A DNA stretch of 6,476 nt from Bacteroidetes bacterium 4572_114 (GCA_002254335.1 NIVA01000102.1:1-6476); one strand, 5' to 3'; counted from the stretch's first letter, positions 1-5,369 are shown. The notes: generated by a model not told the origin, from the letters alone. A program made the numbers and translations.

Positions 1-365
1 GGGCAACCGGCAACTGACAGACGTAAAGGGGTCAGCAGAGGGCATAGTAGGTATGGAAACGAGCCAACATAGAAAGTTGGAAGCCTCACCAAATACCGAA
101 GGCCCGAACCTGTTAACTAAGGAAAGCGTTCGACGATGCGTAAAAACGAAAGAAACAACGGAAAAACGAAACATGGTACCTGTTGTGATGCCGGACGGCA
201 GAACCGTTTCGGGATTACTCTCAGGAGTTGTATTGTTTTCGCAATTGAAGAAAGGGTGTACCTTGACCGCAAGGTTTAAAAAGTTAATAGGAACCGCCTT
301 GGTACGGAGCACGTATGCCGGGTGGTGTGGGGGGACAGCGGCGCGAGCCGCTTCCTACCCGCTTA
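1..365 (+). mobile_element. Group II intron remnant, 3' part, apparently lacking its maturase gene
   Basis: The stretch ends in hairpins that match domains V and VI of a bacterial group II intron (separate entry). Near its left edge, around 30-52, the text GGGGTCAGCAGAGGGCATAG resembles the segment that usually precedes the start of the intron-encoded reverse transcriptase/maturase in such introns; this is recalled, not searched. Only about 240 bases separate that segment from domain V, where a maturase gene would need well over 1 kb. No reverse transcriptase motif is visible in any frame between them. The open frame at 53-436 runs through both catalytic hairpins and into flanking DNA, so I do not treat it as a gene. 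The 5' end (domain I) lies outside the window. I read this as an intron that lost its protein and could move only with help in trans. Coordinates are approximate, and the 3' splice point could be a few bases either side of 362-366. Confidence 0.55.
291..361 (+). ncRNA. Group II intron domains V and VI
   Basis: Domain V: ACCGCC at 293-298 pairs with GGTGGT at 321-326 (one G-U pair), and GTACG at 302-306 pairs with CGTAT at 312-316 around a five-base loop, with unpaired bases between the two helices. This is the two-helix shape of domain V in many Bacteroidota introns that begin GGAACCGCC and continue GGTGGTGTG. Domain VI: AGCGGC at 337-342 pairs perfectly with GCCGCT at 347-352 around a GCGA (GNRA) tetraloop. 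The lower helix pairs about 329-335 with 353-360 and leaves A357 unpaired, as expected for the branch-point adenosine a few bases before the 3' splice site. Pairings were worked out by hand and not scored against a covariance model. Confidence 0.65.
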
Positions 366-392
366 GTATTGGTGATTACAGGATGTTCTCAA

Positions 393-409
393 CAACTCAG
401 TATGAGTTG
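393..409. repeat. Short hairpin just past the intron end
   Basis: CAACTCA (393-399) and TGAGTTG (403-409) form a perfect 7-bp stem around GTA. It lies about 30 bases downstream of the intron 3' end. It has the same 7-3-7 geometry as the hairpins at 457-473 and 511-527, but a different sequence. No T-run follows, so it is not a terminator. Its role is unknown. Confidence 0.4.
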
Positions 410-456
410 AGCTATCTGGTATTGATTTCGGTTTAAAAGCTGCCCTATCAATAGCG

Positions 457-475
457 AAACCCGTACCGGGTTTTT
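457..475 (+). terminator. Possible Rho-independent terminator
   Basis: AAACCCG and CGGGTTT form a perfect 7-bp stem around a TAC loop, and the right arm runs into five T residues (471-475). That is the layout of an intrinsic terminator for plus-strand transcription coming from the intron side. The core AACCCGTACCGGGTT recurs at 512-526 without a T-run, so the hairpin may belong to a repeat family and act as a terminator only by virtue of the following T residues. Confidence 0.45.
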
Positions 476-510
476 GTTACCACATTGAATATCATAAAGC
501 TACAATACCA

Positions 511-527
511 CAACCCGTACCGGGTTG
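511..527. repeat. Second copy of the AACCCGTACCGGGTT palindrome
   Basis: CAACCCG, TAC, CGGGTTG: a perfect 7-bp stem with the same loop as the hairpin 54 bases upstream. Between the copies the outermost pair changes from A-T to C-G, so pairing is kept while the bases change. No T-run follows. Confidence 0.5.
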
Positions 528-664
528 CAGACAAAGTGTTTCTATACCTACAATTTTGTAGATGAGGGACATATTGAAGAAATGGGACGCAAAAGCCAAA
601 ACCAGATTTAACACCTCACCGGTTGGAAAACAGCAATCTAATTGATTGATGAATTGAAATAACC

Positions 665-1363
665 CTACCCAACCTTCGAGAGATATTCGAGGTGCTTTTT
701 ATTTATCACCTCTATATTTTTACCTTTAATCCGTAAAATCTCCTGCTCTTTCAACTGGCTTAATATCCTGCTGGTACTCTCTTTGGACATCCCGGCAAGT
801 TCGGCCAGGTCTTTACGCGAAATGGTTAGTGTAAAAACACGGCTGTAGTAAACTTCATTTACCAAATAAAGAAGGGCATCTGCTATCCGGGCTTCCATGT
901 TTTTGTATATCAGGCTGATGAGCCTTGTGGAATAATACTTCTGCGATTGGTTCATGTGTTTGAAAAGGAGAGGGACATATTTTTTATTTGAAAATACGAT
1001 GGTCTTAAACACATCAATGTCGATTAGGCAGGCCCGAGAATCCATTACGGCCACGCTTGACCTGAAGAGTATGTTATCATCAAAAATTGCGGGGAAGTCA
1101 AGTATATGAAAAGGTTTAACAAGTCGCAGTATCAAATTTTTATCGTGGTCCCCTTCTATCAAAACTTTGGCCATGCCATTAAGCAAAAAAATCAGGTAAT
1201 TGGATGAAGTGCCTTGTTTGTAAATGGTTTCGCCGGTTTTGAAATCAACTTCAGTTTTATTTTTGTTCATCACATCATGCTCTTCTTTAGTTAAACTATT
1301 GAAGAAGCATTGTTGCCGGTGGACACAAAGTCCACATTTTATTTTCGAGCTAAAGTTCAGCAT
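665..1363 (-). CDS. Crp/FNR-family regulator with FNR-type [4Fe-4S] cysteine set
   Basis: This 232-residue protein is a cytoplasmic transcription factor of the CRP/FNR family. The N-terminus carries C10, C13 and C19 (CX2CX5C) and a fourth cysteine, C112, in SRACLIDID. E. coli FNR binds its oxygen-labile [4Fe-4S] cluster with C20, C23, C29 and C122, so the spacing is the same with a constant shift of ten. A cyclic-nucleotide-like beta-roll spans about 25-120, a dimerisation helix about 125-155, and a winged helix-turn-helix about 178-225. The recognition helix reads SKESTSRIL, where E195, S198 and R199 match the E, S and R that FNR uses to read TTGAT half-sites. The cysteine motif supports the ATG at 1361-1363 as the start. 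It is transcribed away from the next gene. By homology it should sense oxygen and switch anaerobic genes; its targets are not shown here. A CRP-like or NO-sensing paralogue is less likely given the full cysteine set. Confidence 0.9.
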   Translation of the reverse strand: MLNFSSKIKCGLCVHRQQCFFNSLTKEEHDVMNKNKTEVDFKTGETIYKQGTSSNYLIFLLNGMAKVLIEGDHDKNLILRLVKPFHILDFPAIFDDNILFRSSVAVMDSRACLIDIDVFKTIVFSNKKYVPLLFKHMNQSQKYYSTRLISLIYKNMEARIADALLYLVNEVYYSRVFTLTISRKDLAELAGMSKESTSRILSQLKEQEILRIKGKNIEVINKKHLEYLSKVG

Positions 1364-1389
1364 GTTAAATTCAAATTGTGGTGTATAAA

Positions 1390-1403
1390 GTGAGGTATCT
1401 CAA
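1390..1403. promoter_or_regulatory. Candidate FNR box before the regulator's own gene
   Basis: GTGAGGTATCTCAA has the 5-4-5 layout of an FNR site (TTGAT-N4-ATCAA) and matches 7 of its 10 specified bases. The inner TGAG and CTCA arms are perfectly inverted. It lies 27 bases upstream of the regulator's start codon, inside the predicted leader, which would fit autorepression. It was found by eye, and a match this good can occur by chance. Confidence 0.35.
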
Positions 1404-1414
1404 TTTTTAAATGT

Positions 1415-1445
1415 AATCATGTCATTTCTTTAAATCATGGCATGA
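1415..1445. repeat. Repeated 11-mer AATCATGKCAT in the divergent promoter region
   Basis: AATCATGTCAT (1415-1425) and AATCATGGCAT (1433-1443) are direct repeats offset by 18 bases. The block can also be read as an inverted repeat, TCATGTCAT (1417-1425) against ATGGCATGA (1437-1445), with one mismatch. It sits between the two divergent genes and overlaps the predicted start of the regulator's transcript, as an operator might. No binding protein can be named. Confidence 0.3.
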
Positions 1446-1449
1446 ATAA

Positions 1450-1483
1450 CAAATTTACACTTTTGCAACCTCAATAGTACAAC
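1450..1483 (-). promoter_or_regulatory. Candidate Bacteroidota-type promoter for the regulator gene
   Basis: On the minus strand, TAAATTTG (1457 to 1450) fits the -7 consensus TAnnTTTG exactly. The -33 element is weaker: GTTG at 1483-1480 with a 22-base spacer, or TTTG at 1486-1483 with 25, against a usual 19-21. Initiation near 1443 would give a leader of about 80 bases. For the plus-strand gene only a one-mismatch -7 element (CACTTTTG, 1458-1465) was seen, with no good -33 partner. Confidence 0.35.
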
Positions 1484-1489
1484 AAACTA

Positions 1490-2227
1490 ATGAAATCACA
1501 ATATCCGGGGCAAAAATATGGAACAATTCTAAAGCGGGAGGCTCTTTCCAATGCTTTTGTTGATGCTGATATTAGCTTCCTCGTTTTAAAATCCTCCGAC
1601 CCGTTCCCGGGTTTTTACTGTCCTGGAAAAAATCCTGCCGACAACAGTTGCAAAGAAATTTCATACTATTTGCCCGTCCAAGTACAGGCCGGTTGTATTG
1701 AAGATATTATTTGCAGGGTAAGCCTTGAGATTTTCAACGGTTCAAAAATCCAGGTTTGTGCTTCAAAGGTTTTACTTGGTGGTAAATTTGTTCAGGCCAT
1801 CCGCATAAAAGGTACTAATTTAACCGGTATTCAGCGAATTGTTTCGATTTTTAATAAGAACGACATTCAGTTTTATAAAAGCAGGAAAGTCAATATTTAT
1901 CTCGCTAAGATTTATTTGAAGTCCTTTTTCGAGGTAAAAAAGTTAGAAAGTTCGATTTATCAAAATACCTATACACCCGAACTATTCTATCTTGCTATTC
2001 CTGAAAAACTGGACTGGAAATTATTTGAAAAACTTATCACATACCAGAAGACTTCTTCCACATTTACAAACTTTGACGCGGCCCTTGGCTATTGGATACA
2101 GACACCGGCCTTTGCCGATTTTATACGGATTTATGGAACAAAGCTGAAGCTTTCGGAGTTGCAGGCAATTAGAGATGGTTTTCTTGAAAACCTGAAAAAC
2201 TATAAAGAAAAAAAGATATTAATATAA
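1490..2227 (+). CDS. Unrecognised protein of 245 residues, divergent from the FNR-like gene
   Basis: I do not recognise this protein. It has no signal peptide and no obvious membrane segment, so it is probably cytoplasmic. All five cysteines (C44, C54, C69, C75, C90) lie in the first 90 residues, within a region starting SSDPFPGFYCPGK; the C-terminal 150 residues have none. That could mean metal or cluster binding in the N-terminal half, but no known motif is matched. The C-terminal half is rich in Lys, Tyr and Phe and looks mainly helical (about 170-240), ending in a basic tail. The ATG at 1490 follows an A-rich leader usual for this group. It shares a 126-bp divergent region with the FNR-like gene, which suggests shared control. 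The antiporter operon follows 175 bases later on the same strand, and read-through is possible. Codon use resembles the neighbours, so I take it as real. Confidence 0.75.
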   Translation: MKSQYPGQKYGTILKREALSNAFVDADISFLVLKSSDPFPGFYCPGKNPADNSCKEISYYLPVQVQAGCIEDIICRVSLEIFNGSKIQVCASKVLLGGKFVQAIRIKGTNLTGIQRIVSIFNKNDIQFYKSRKVNIYLAKIYLKSFFEVKKLESSIYQNTYTPELFYLAIPEKLDWKLFEKLITYQKTSSTFTNFDAALGYWIQTPAFADFIRIYGTKLKLSELQAIRDGFLENLKNYKEKKILI

Positions 2228-2267
2228 TGGCTATACCATGAATTTATGGAGAAATGGTAAAAAGAAA

Positions 2268-2348
2268 ACTGGAACATTGGAACATTGGAAAATTGGAAAA
2301 CTTGCAGGGACATTCAACTATTCCATTATTTCATCATTCCATTATTCT
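2268..2348. repeat. Short tandem repeats before the antiporter operon
   Basis: An 8-bp unit repeats about four times from 2271 (GGAACATT, GGAACATT, GGAAAATT, GGAAAACT). At 2321-2347 comes a TTCCATTATTTCATCATTCC-like stretch, whose reverse complement (GGAATGATGAAATAATGGAA) is the same kind of sequence as the G-rich array at 3850-3925. With 2228-2267 and 2349-2402 this fills the gap before mrpE. No good promoter was found there; AAACTTTG at 2355-2362 is one base off a -7 element but has no -33 partner. Confidence 0.55.
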
Positions 2349-2402
2349 AATAAAAAACTTTGCCCATTAAAATAACAGTAGAACCAATTTAATAAATACA
2401 TT

Positions 2403-2897
2403 ATGAAATTTAAAAATATTTCCGTCCTCTTCGTTATCCTGTTGCTATTTTGGTTGGCGTTAAACAACTCCCTCAAATTACCGGTGGTATTAATTGGTAT
2501 AGGCGTTTCGGCACTTGTGGCATTGTTGTTTTGCAGTAAATGCTCTTTGTTTAACGATATGAAATTTAGCCCAAAAGCACTCGTAAATACAATAATGTTC
2601 CTCGTGGTTTTCTTTATCGAGCTGGTTAAATCAAACATAGATGTTACCCGCCGTGTGCTTTCGCCATCATTGCCCATTAATCCGGGTATCGTAGAGGTAA
2701 AAACAAAACTCAAGTCAAAATTCGGGCGGATGCTTTTGGCAAATTCAATAACATTGACACCCGGGACATTGACCGTTGAGGTAATCGAAGATTCTTTTTT
2801 TATTCACTGGATTGATGTTGAGGATGATGAAATTGGAAGTGCAAGTAAAAAAATTGTTGAAAAATTTGAAAAATATCTGGAGGTGATTTATGGTTAA
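2403..2897 (+). CDS. mrpE: Mrp/Mnh cation-proton antiporter subunit E
   Basis: Small membrane subunit of the multisubunit Na+/H+ antiporter, equivalent to MbhA of archaeal hydrogenase complexes. At 164 residues it has the usual family length. Three hydrophobic segments lie at about 7-21, 26-44 and 58-76, followed by a soluble C-terminal domain. The family signature NSITLTPGTLTVEV is at 114-127, followed by FFIHWIDV. The family is needed for assembly and full activity of the complex and is not itself thought to carry ions. It is the first recognisable antiporter gene and overlaps the start of mrpF by 8 bases, so translation of the two is probably coupled. The ATG at 2403 follows an A/T-rich leader without a Shine-Dalgarno sequence. 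Confidence 0.92.
   Translation: MKFKNISVLFVILLLFWLALNNSLKLPVVLIGIGVSALVALLFCSKCSLFNDMKFSPKALVNTIMFLVVFFIELVKSNIDVTRRVLSPSLPINPGIVEVKTKLKSKFGRMLLANSITLTPGTLTVEVIEDSFFIHWIDVEDDEIGSASKKIVEKFEKYLEVIYG
2879..2887 (+). promoter_or_regulatory. Strong Shine-Dalgarno sequence for mrpF inside mrpE
   Basis: GGAGGTGAT is fully complementary to the 3' end of 16S rRNA. It ends its GGAGG core six bases before the mrpF ATG at 2890. The other starts in this window have A-rich leaders, as is usual in Bacteroidota, so this one stands out. It supports the mrpF start and coupled re-initiation at the mrpE/mrpF overlap. Confidence 0.65.
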
Positions 2898-3150
2898 CAC
2901 AATTCTTACCATTGCTTTGGCTATTACAATTTTGAGCATTGGCATTACCATGGTCCGGTTTGCCATTGGTAAAACCGCCATCGACCGTGTGATAGCTTTT
3001 GATGTGATGACCATCGCATCTATCTCGATAATAGCAATATTGGCATGGATGTCAGGGCGTGTTATTTATCTTGATATCGCTATTGTATATGGTTTGTTGA
3101 GCTTTTTGGCAGTAATTATTATTGCTAAATATTTAGAAAAAAGTTTGTAA
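2890..3150 (+). CDS. mrpF: Mrp/Mnh cation-proton antiporter subunit F
   Basis: An 86-residue membrane protein with three hydrophobic segments (about 4-25, 36-54 and 60-80), the normal size and shape of MrpF (MbhB in archaeal complexes). The family marks are IDRVIAFD at 31-38, corresponding to the usual DRvvAlD segment, and YLDIAIVYGLLSFLAVII from 60, which carries the conserved acidic D62 at the start of the third helix. In the known Mrp and Mbh structures F and G pack together in the part of the complex proposed to handle sodium. It overlaps mrpE by 8 bases and is followed by mrpG after 19 bases. Confidence 0.92.
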   Translation: MVNTILTIALAITILSIGITMVRFAIGKTAIDRVIAFDVMTIASISIIAILAWMSGRVIYLDIAIVYGLLSFLAVIIIAKYLEKSL

Positions 3151-3169
3151 ACAAATAAAACAGAAAGTA

Positions 3170-3514
3170 ATGGAAATAATAGGGGCAATAATTACACTTT
3201 TTGGATCTTTCGTGCTTTTAGTAGCTTCAATAGGCCTTGTGCGGATGCCTGATGTTTACAACCGTCTGCAGGTAGGGACAAAAGCTACCACACTTGGTAC
3301 CATCCTTAGTTTGGTTGGTTTGGCTTTTGTCGTCCCTGGTTGGACGGCCAAATTGATTTTGCTTATCATTTTCATAATGATGACAAATCCGGTATCGTCG
3401 CATGTATTGGCCAGGGTTGCTTATTTTATCAAAATCCCGTTTACCAGCCGCACGGTAACAGACAAACTTAAATTAAGCGATAAGGCATTGCGAATTGAAC
3501 ATGAACCTAAATGA
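3170..3514 (+). CDS. mrpG: Mrp/Mnh cation-proton antiporter subunit G
   Basis: A 114-residue membrane protein of usual MrpG length (MbhC in archaeal complexes). Hydrophobic segments lie at about 3-24, 40-56 and 60-80. Two signatures are clear: GLVRMPDVYNRLQVGTKATT from 22 and TNPVSSHVLARVAY at 72-85. In many relatives the first motif reads RLHA; here it is RLQV, so the histidine is replaced by glutamine. The charged C-terminal tail (about 95-114) should lie outside the membrane. The gene sits 19 bases after mrpF, and an 83-base gap separates it from the next gene. Confidence 0.92.
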   Translation: MEIIGAIITLFGSFVLLVASIGLVRMPDVYNRLQVGTKATTLGTILSLVGLAFVVPGWTAKLILLIIFIMMTNPVSSHVLARVAYFIKIPFTSRTVTDKLKLSDKALRIEHEPK

Positions 3515-3520
3515 GTGTTC

Positions 3521-3553
3521 GATATTTTGATATTTGAGCTTTGAATTTGGTTT
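3521..3553. repeat. A/T-rich degenerate repeat after mrpG
   Basis: GATATTTTGATATTTG followed by AGCTTTGAATTTGG is a run of short related words (GATATTT twice, TTTGA and TTTGAA). It fills much of the 83-base gap between mrpG and the MbhD-like gene. It resembles simple intergenic repeats of Bacteroidota, but the match is loose. Confidence 0.3.
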
Positions 3554-3597
3554 CATCATAGTTTTAGAAACAAAAAAATATTTTAATAAATAAAGCA

Positions 3598-3867
3598 ATG
3601 AATTTTTTAATCATAAGTATTTTATTAGGGATTTTAATGTTGGTAATGGCCGGCATTGCTATTTATCATAAAAGTATGGTAGTGGCCATTATAAGTGCAG
3701 GTGCCTTAAGCCTGTTCGCCTCTATTTTATACTTGCTCCTCGCTGCGCCTGATGTGGCTATGACTGAGGCTGCCATTGGTAGCGGCCTGTCAACCATCAT
3801 ATTTTTTTATGTGTTGAACAGGATAAGGACCACCGACGAGAAAAAGGAAGATGGGGAAATGGAATAG
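3598..3867 (+). CDS. MbhD-like antiporter subunit (DUF4040; split part of MrpA)
   Basis: An 89-residue membrane protein with three hydrophobic segments (about 2-22, 28-50 and 58-75). The motif APDVAMTEAAIGSGLST at 50-66 identifies the DUF4040/MbhD family, which forms one segment of the C-terminal extension of long MrpA proteins and is a separate gene in archaeal Mbh and related antiporters. The acidic D52 and E57 lie in the part thought to line the ion path. Its place right after mrpG is that of mbhD in archaeal operons. The last residues, EKKEDGEME, are charged, and their final codons with the stop lie in the first unit of the G-rich repeat array, so the natural tail may have been replaced. 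The next gene begins 254 bases later. Confidence 0.88.
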   Translation: MNFLIISILLGILMLVMAGIAIYHKSMVVAIISAGALSLFASILYLLLAAPDVAMTEAAIGSGLSTIIFFYVLNRIRTTDEKKEDGEME

Positions 3868-3925
3868 TGGAAGAATGGAGGAATGGAGTAATGGAGGAAT
3901 GTGGGAATGGAATAGTGGAAAAATA
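3850..3925. repeat. G-rich short tandem array (GGAATRRTGG-type)
   Basis: Degenerate words such as GGAATAGTGGAAGAATGG and AGGAATGGAGTAATGG follow each other for about 75 bases; GGAATAGTGG occurs twice. The array starts within the last codons of the MbhD-like gene, and its first TAG is that gene's stop. The same kind of sequence in the opposite orientation lies at 2321-2347. Such arrays are typical non-coding filler in some Bacteroidota genomes. Confidence 0.65.
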
Positions 3926-3966
3926 GGGTATAAGGAATGTACGTTGGTAGGAAATACCACGGCAGC

Positions 3967-4033
3967 AGCCGGTGCGGTGGAACTCCCTTCCCTTGAAGGG
4001 GAAGCCCCGAAATCTTTCGGGGGGGATGGGGTC
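3967..4033. repeat. Palindromic GC-rich intergenic element, copy 1
   Basis: The element opens with AGCCGGTGCGGTGG and ends GATGGGGTC; the copy at 4893-4941 shares both edges. Between them lie two adjacent hairpins: CTTCCC/GGGAAG at 3987-4004 with a short loop, and a perfect 8-bp CCCCGAAA/TTTCGGGG stem at 4005-4022. With the G-rich array this makes up most of the 254-base gap before mrpB. The rest, 4034-4121, is A/T-rich leader with nothing recognisable. Confidence 0.55.
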
Positions 4034-4121
4034 CATATAGCGGAAGTTAGGAAGACATATAAAAATAATTACAATTGAATTTAGGATTTGCAATAAGAGG
4101 TCGATTTAAAATAAAAACAAA

Positions 4122-4811
4122 ATGAAAAACTTTTTTAAAATCATAATAATAGCGGCTTTTGGGGTTATGCTCTACCCATTGTTCGATAGTTTTTCGGGCA
4201 ACGGGCAACTTAATGATTTAGCAAGCTTTTATGCCCAAAAAGAAAATGTTGAAAAAGTAAATTCTGCCAACCTCGTTACAGCGGTCGTGGTAACTTATAG
4301 GGGTTTGGATACCCTGGGCGAGGTTACTATCTTGTTTCTTACCGCTGCCATTATTGCATTTTTCCTGACCAAACAATCAGAGGTGAGGACCCTTCGCCGC
4401 AATAGCGAGATTTTTCAAACTGCTGCAAGGTTACTTATCCCTGTTATCATAATGGTGGGCGTGTATATTTTCATCAACGGGCATTTAAGCCCGGGCGGAG
4501 GTTTCCAGGGGGGTGCCGTAATTGCTTCTGCGGTAATCCTGATGCTCCTCGCTTTCCCCAATATGCCGTTCAACAGCAAGCTTTTTGGCTTAATTGAAAG
4601 TACTTCGGGGTTGGTGTTTGTAGGCATAGCTTTTTTAGGGGTATTGATTGGCACAGGTTTTTTAGACAATGCCATTTTGCCCTTGGGAACTTTTGGCGAG
4701 TTGTTGAGCGCCGGAACCATCCCCATAATTTATTCATTTGTAGGATTGAAGGTTGGGGCCGAACTCTCAAATATTATTAGCGGGTTACAATCAGTACAGG
4801 CTGATAATTAG
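4122..4811 (+). CDS. mrpB: Antiporter subunit B with N-terminal MbhE-like domain
   Basis: At 229 residues this is longer than a classical MrpB (about 140) because two subunits are joined. Residues about 1-85 correspond to MbhE, the last segment of long MrpA: a first membrane helix, then NLVTAVVVTYRGLDTLGEV at 50-68, where E67 is the conserved membrane glutamate of the family, and a second helix to about 83. Residues about 95-225 are MrpB (MbhF), with INGHLSPGGGFQGGAVIA at 118-135 and AGTIPIIYSFVGLKVGAEL at 197-215 as signatures. Five or six membrane helices in total are likely. With the MbhD-like protein it supplies the regions that in Bacillus-type Mrp form the C-terminus of MrpA. The ATG at 4122 follows an A-rich leader. 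The next gene is 201 bases downstream. Confidence 0.9.
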   Translation: MKNFFKIIIIAAFGVMLYPLFDSFSGNGQLNDLASFYAQKENVEKVNSANLVTAVVVTYRGLDTLGEVTILFLTAAIIAFFLTKQSEVRTLRRNSEIFQTAARLLIPVIIMVGVYIFINGHLSPGGGFQGGAVIASAVILMLLAFPNMPFNSKLFGLIESTSGLVFVGIAFLGVLIGTGFLDNAILPLGTFGELLSAGTIPIIYSFVGLKVGAELSNIISGLQSVQADN

Positions 4812-4892
4812 GAATGAAGCAAATCTATTTATTTAACTGATACTGAAATAAAATGACGAATGGAGCCTGTACAAAAAAGGAACTTGGGCAAG

Positions 4893-4941
4893 AGCCAGTG
4901 TGGTGGTGGTTCTCCCCCTCAAGGGGGAGTTAGAGGGGGTC
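4893..4941. repeat. Palindromic GC-rich intergenic element, copy 2
   Basis: AGCCAGTGTGGTGG at the left and GAGGGGGTC at the right match the edges of the copy at 3967-4033. The core is one perfect hairpin, CTCCCCCT/AGGGGGAG at 4912-4929, instead of two. It lies in the 201-base gap between mrpB and mrpC. The A-rich remainder of that gap carries a direct repeat, ACAAATAACAA, at 4966-4976 and 4995-5005. Confidence 0.55.
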
Positions 4942-5012
4942 TTTGGTAGCAGCGGACAATTAAATACAAATAACAACCATCTAAATAGTCACAAACAAAT
5001 AACAAACTAATA

Positions 5013-5369
5013 ATGGAATATGTAGCTTTAATAATTGGATTTTTAGTCATACTTGCCGGATTATGGGCTATTATGACACGTAAAAATATTATCCGCATCA
5101 TCATAGGTTTCAGCATTTTCGATACCGGATTACATATTGTGATAGTAGCTTTGGCTTATGTAAAGGGTGGCACTGCCCCAATTTTAGATAGTGCCGTAGG
5201 TATTGATGATGCATTGAACAAAATAGTTGACCCCGTTCCGCAAGCTTTGGTGCTTACCGCCATTGTAATTGGTTTGGGTGTTACGGCACTTATGCTGGCT
5301 TTTGCCATGAAAATGCATAAGGAGAAAAAGACTTTGGATATTAGAAATTTTAGGGACATGAAGTGGTAA
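5013..5369 (+). CDS. mrpC: Mrp/Mnh cation-proton antiporter subunit C (NuoK-like)
   Basis: A 118-residue membrane protein of the NuoK/MrpC family (MbhG in archaeal complexes), with three helices at about 3-21, 26-50 and 74-98. The marks are RKNIIRIIIGFSIFDTG at 23-39, the NuoK-type second helix, then GGTAPI at 52-57 and DPVPQALVLTAIVIGLGV at 73-90, the strongly conserved start of the third helix in MrpC. In the complex it joins subunit D to the small subunits. The C-terminal tail (99-118) is highly charged. The gene ends 97 bases before mrpD, a gap taken up by a long hairpin. Confidence 0.92.
   Translation: MEYVALIIGFLVILAGLWAIMTRKNIIRIIIGFSIFDTGLHIVIVALAYVKGGTAPILDSAVGIDDALNKIVDPVPQALVLTAIVIGLGVTALMLAFAMKMHKEKKTLDIRNFRDMKW

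Larger units (their letters stand above)
437..664. other. Intergenic stretch without a convincing gene
   Basis: Apart from the two palindromes, this gap between the intron and the end of the regulator gene shows no gene. A short stop-free frame without an early ATG runs from about 498 to 614 and ends in the peptide VDEGHIEEMGRKSQNQI. I do not recognise it; it may be a decayed coding fragment or chance. No clear terminator for the minus-strand regulator was found; the best candidate is a weak 5-bp CAATC/GATTG stem near 632-646. Confidence 0.4.

Noticed and set aside
53..436. Open frame of 127 codons over the intron remnant
   Set aside because: It runs straight through the domain V and VI hairpins and past the intron end, shows no known domain, and is explained by structured RNA with few stops.
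498..614. Stop-free frame ending VDEGHIEEMGRKSQNQI
   Set aside because: No start codon near its beginning, it crosses one of the palindromes, and I recognise no family. It is noted only as a possible decayed fragment.
636..660. FNR-like TTGAT words near the end of the regulator gene
   Set aside because: TTGATTGATGAATTGA lacks the ATCAA half at the required 4-base spacing, and it lies downstream of the gene.
2342..2713. Minus-strand open frame across mrpE
   Set aside because: It is opposite the clearly conserved mrpE and has no family features; it is a shadow frame. The same holds for the minus-strand frames over mrpF, the repeats, mrpB, mrpC and mrpD.
3850..3925. CRISPR-like array
   Set aside because: The units are short, degenerate and contiguous, with no unique spacers of regular length and no cas genes nearby.
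3851..4078. Open frame of 75 codons after the MbhD-like gene
   Set aside because: Its protein is the translation of the G-rich array and the palindromic element (Gly, Trp, Glu and Asn rich), with no sign of a conserved family.
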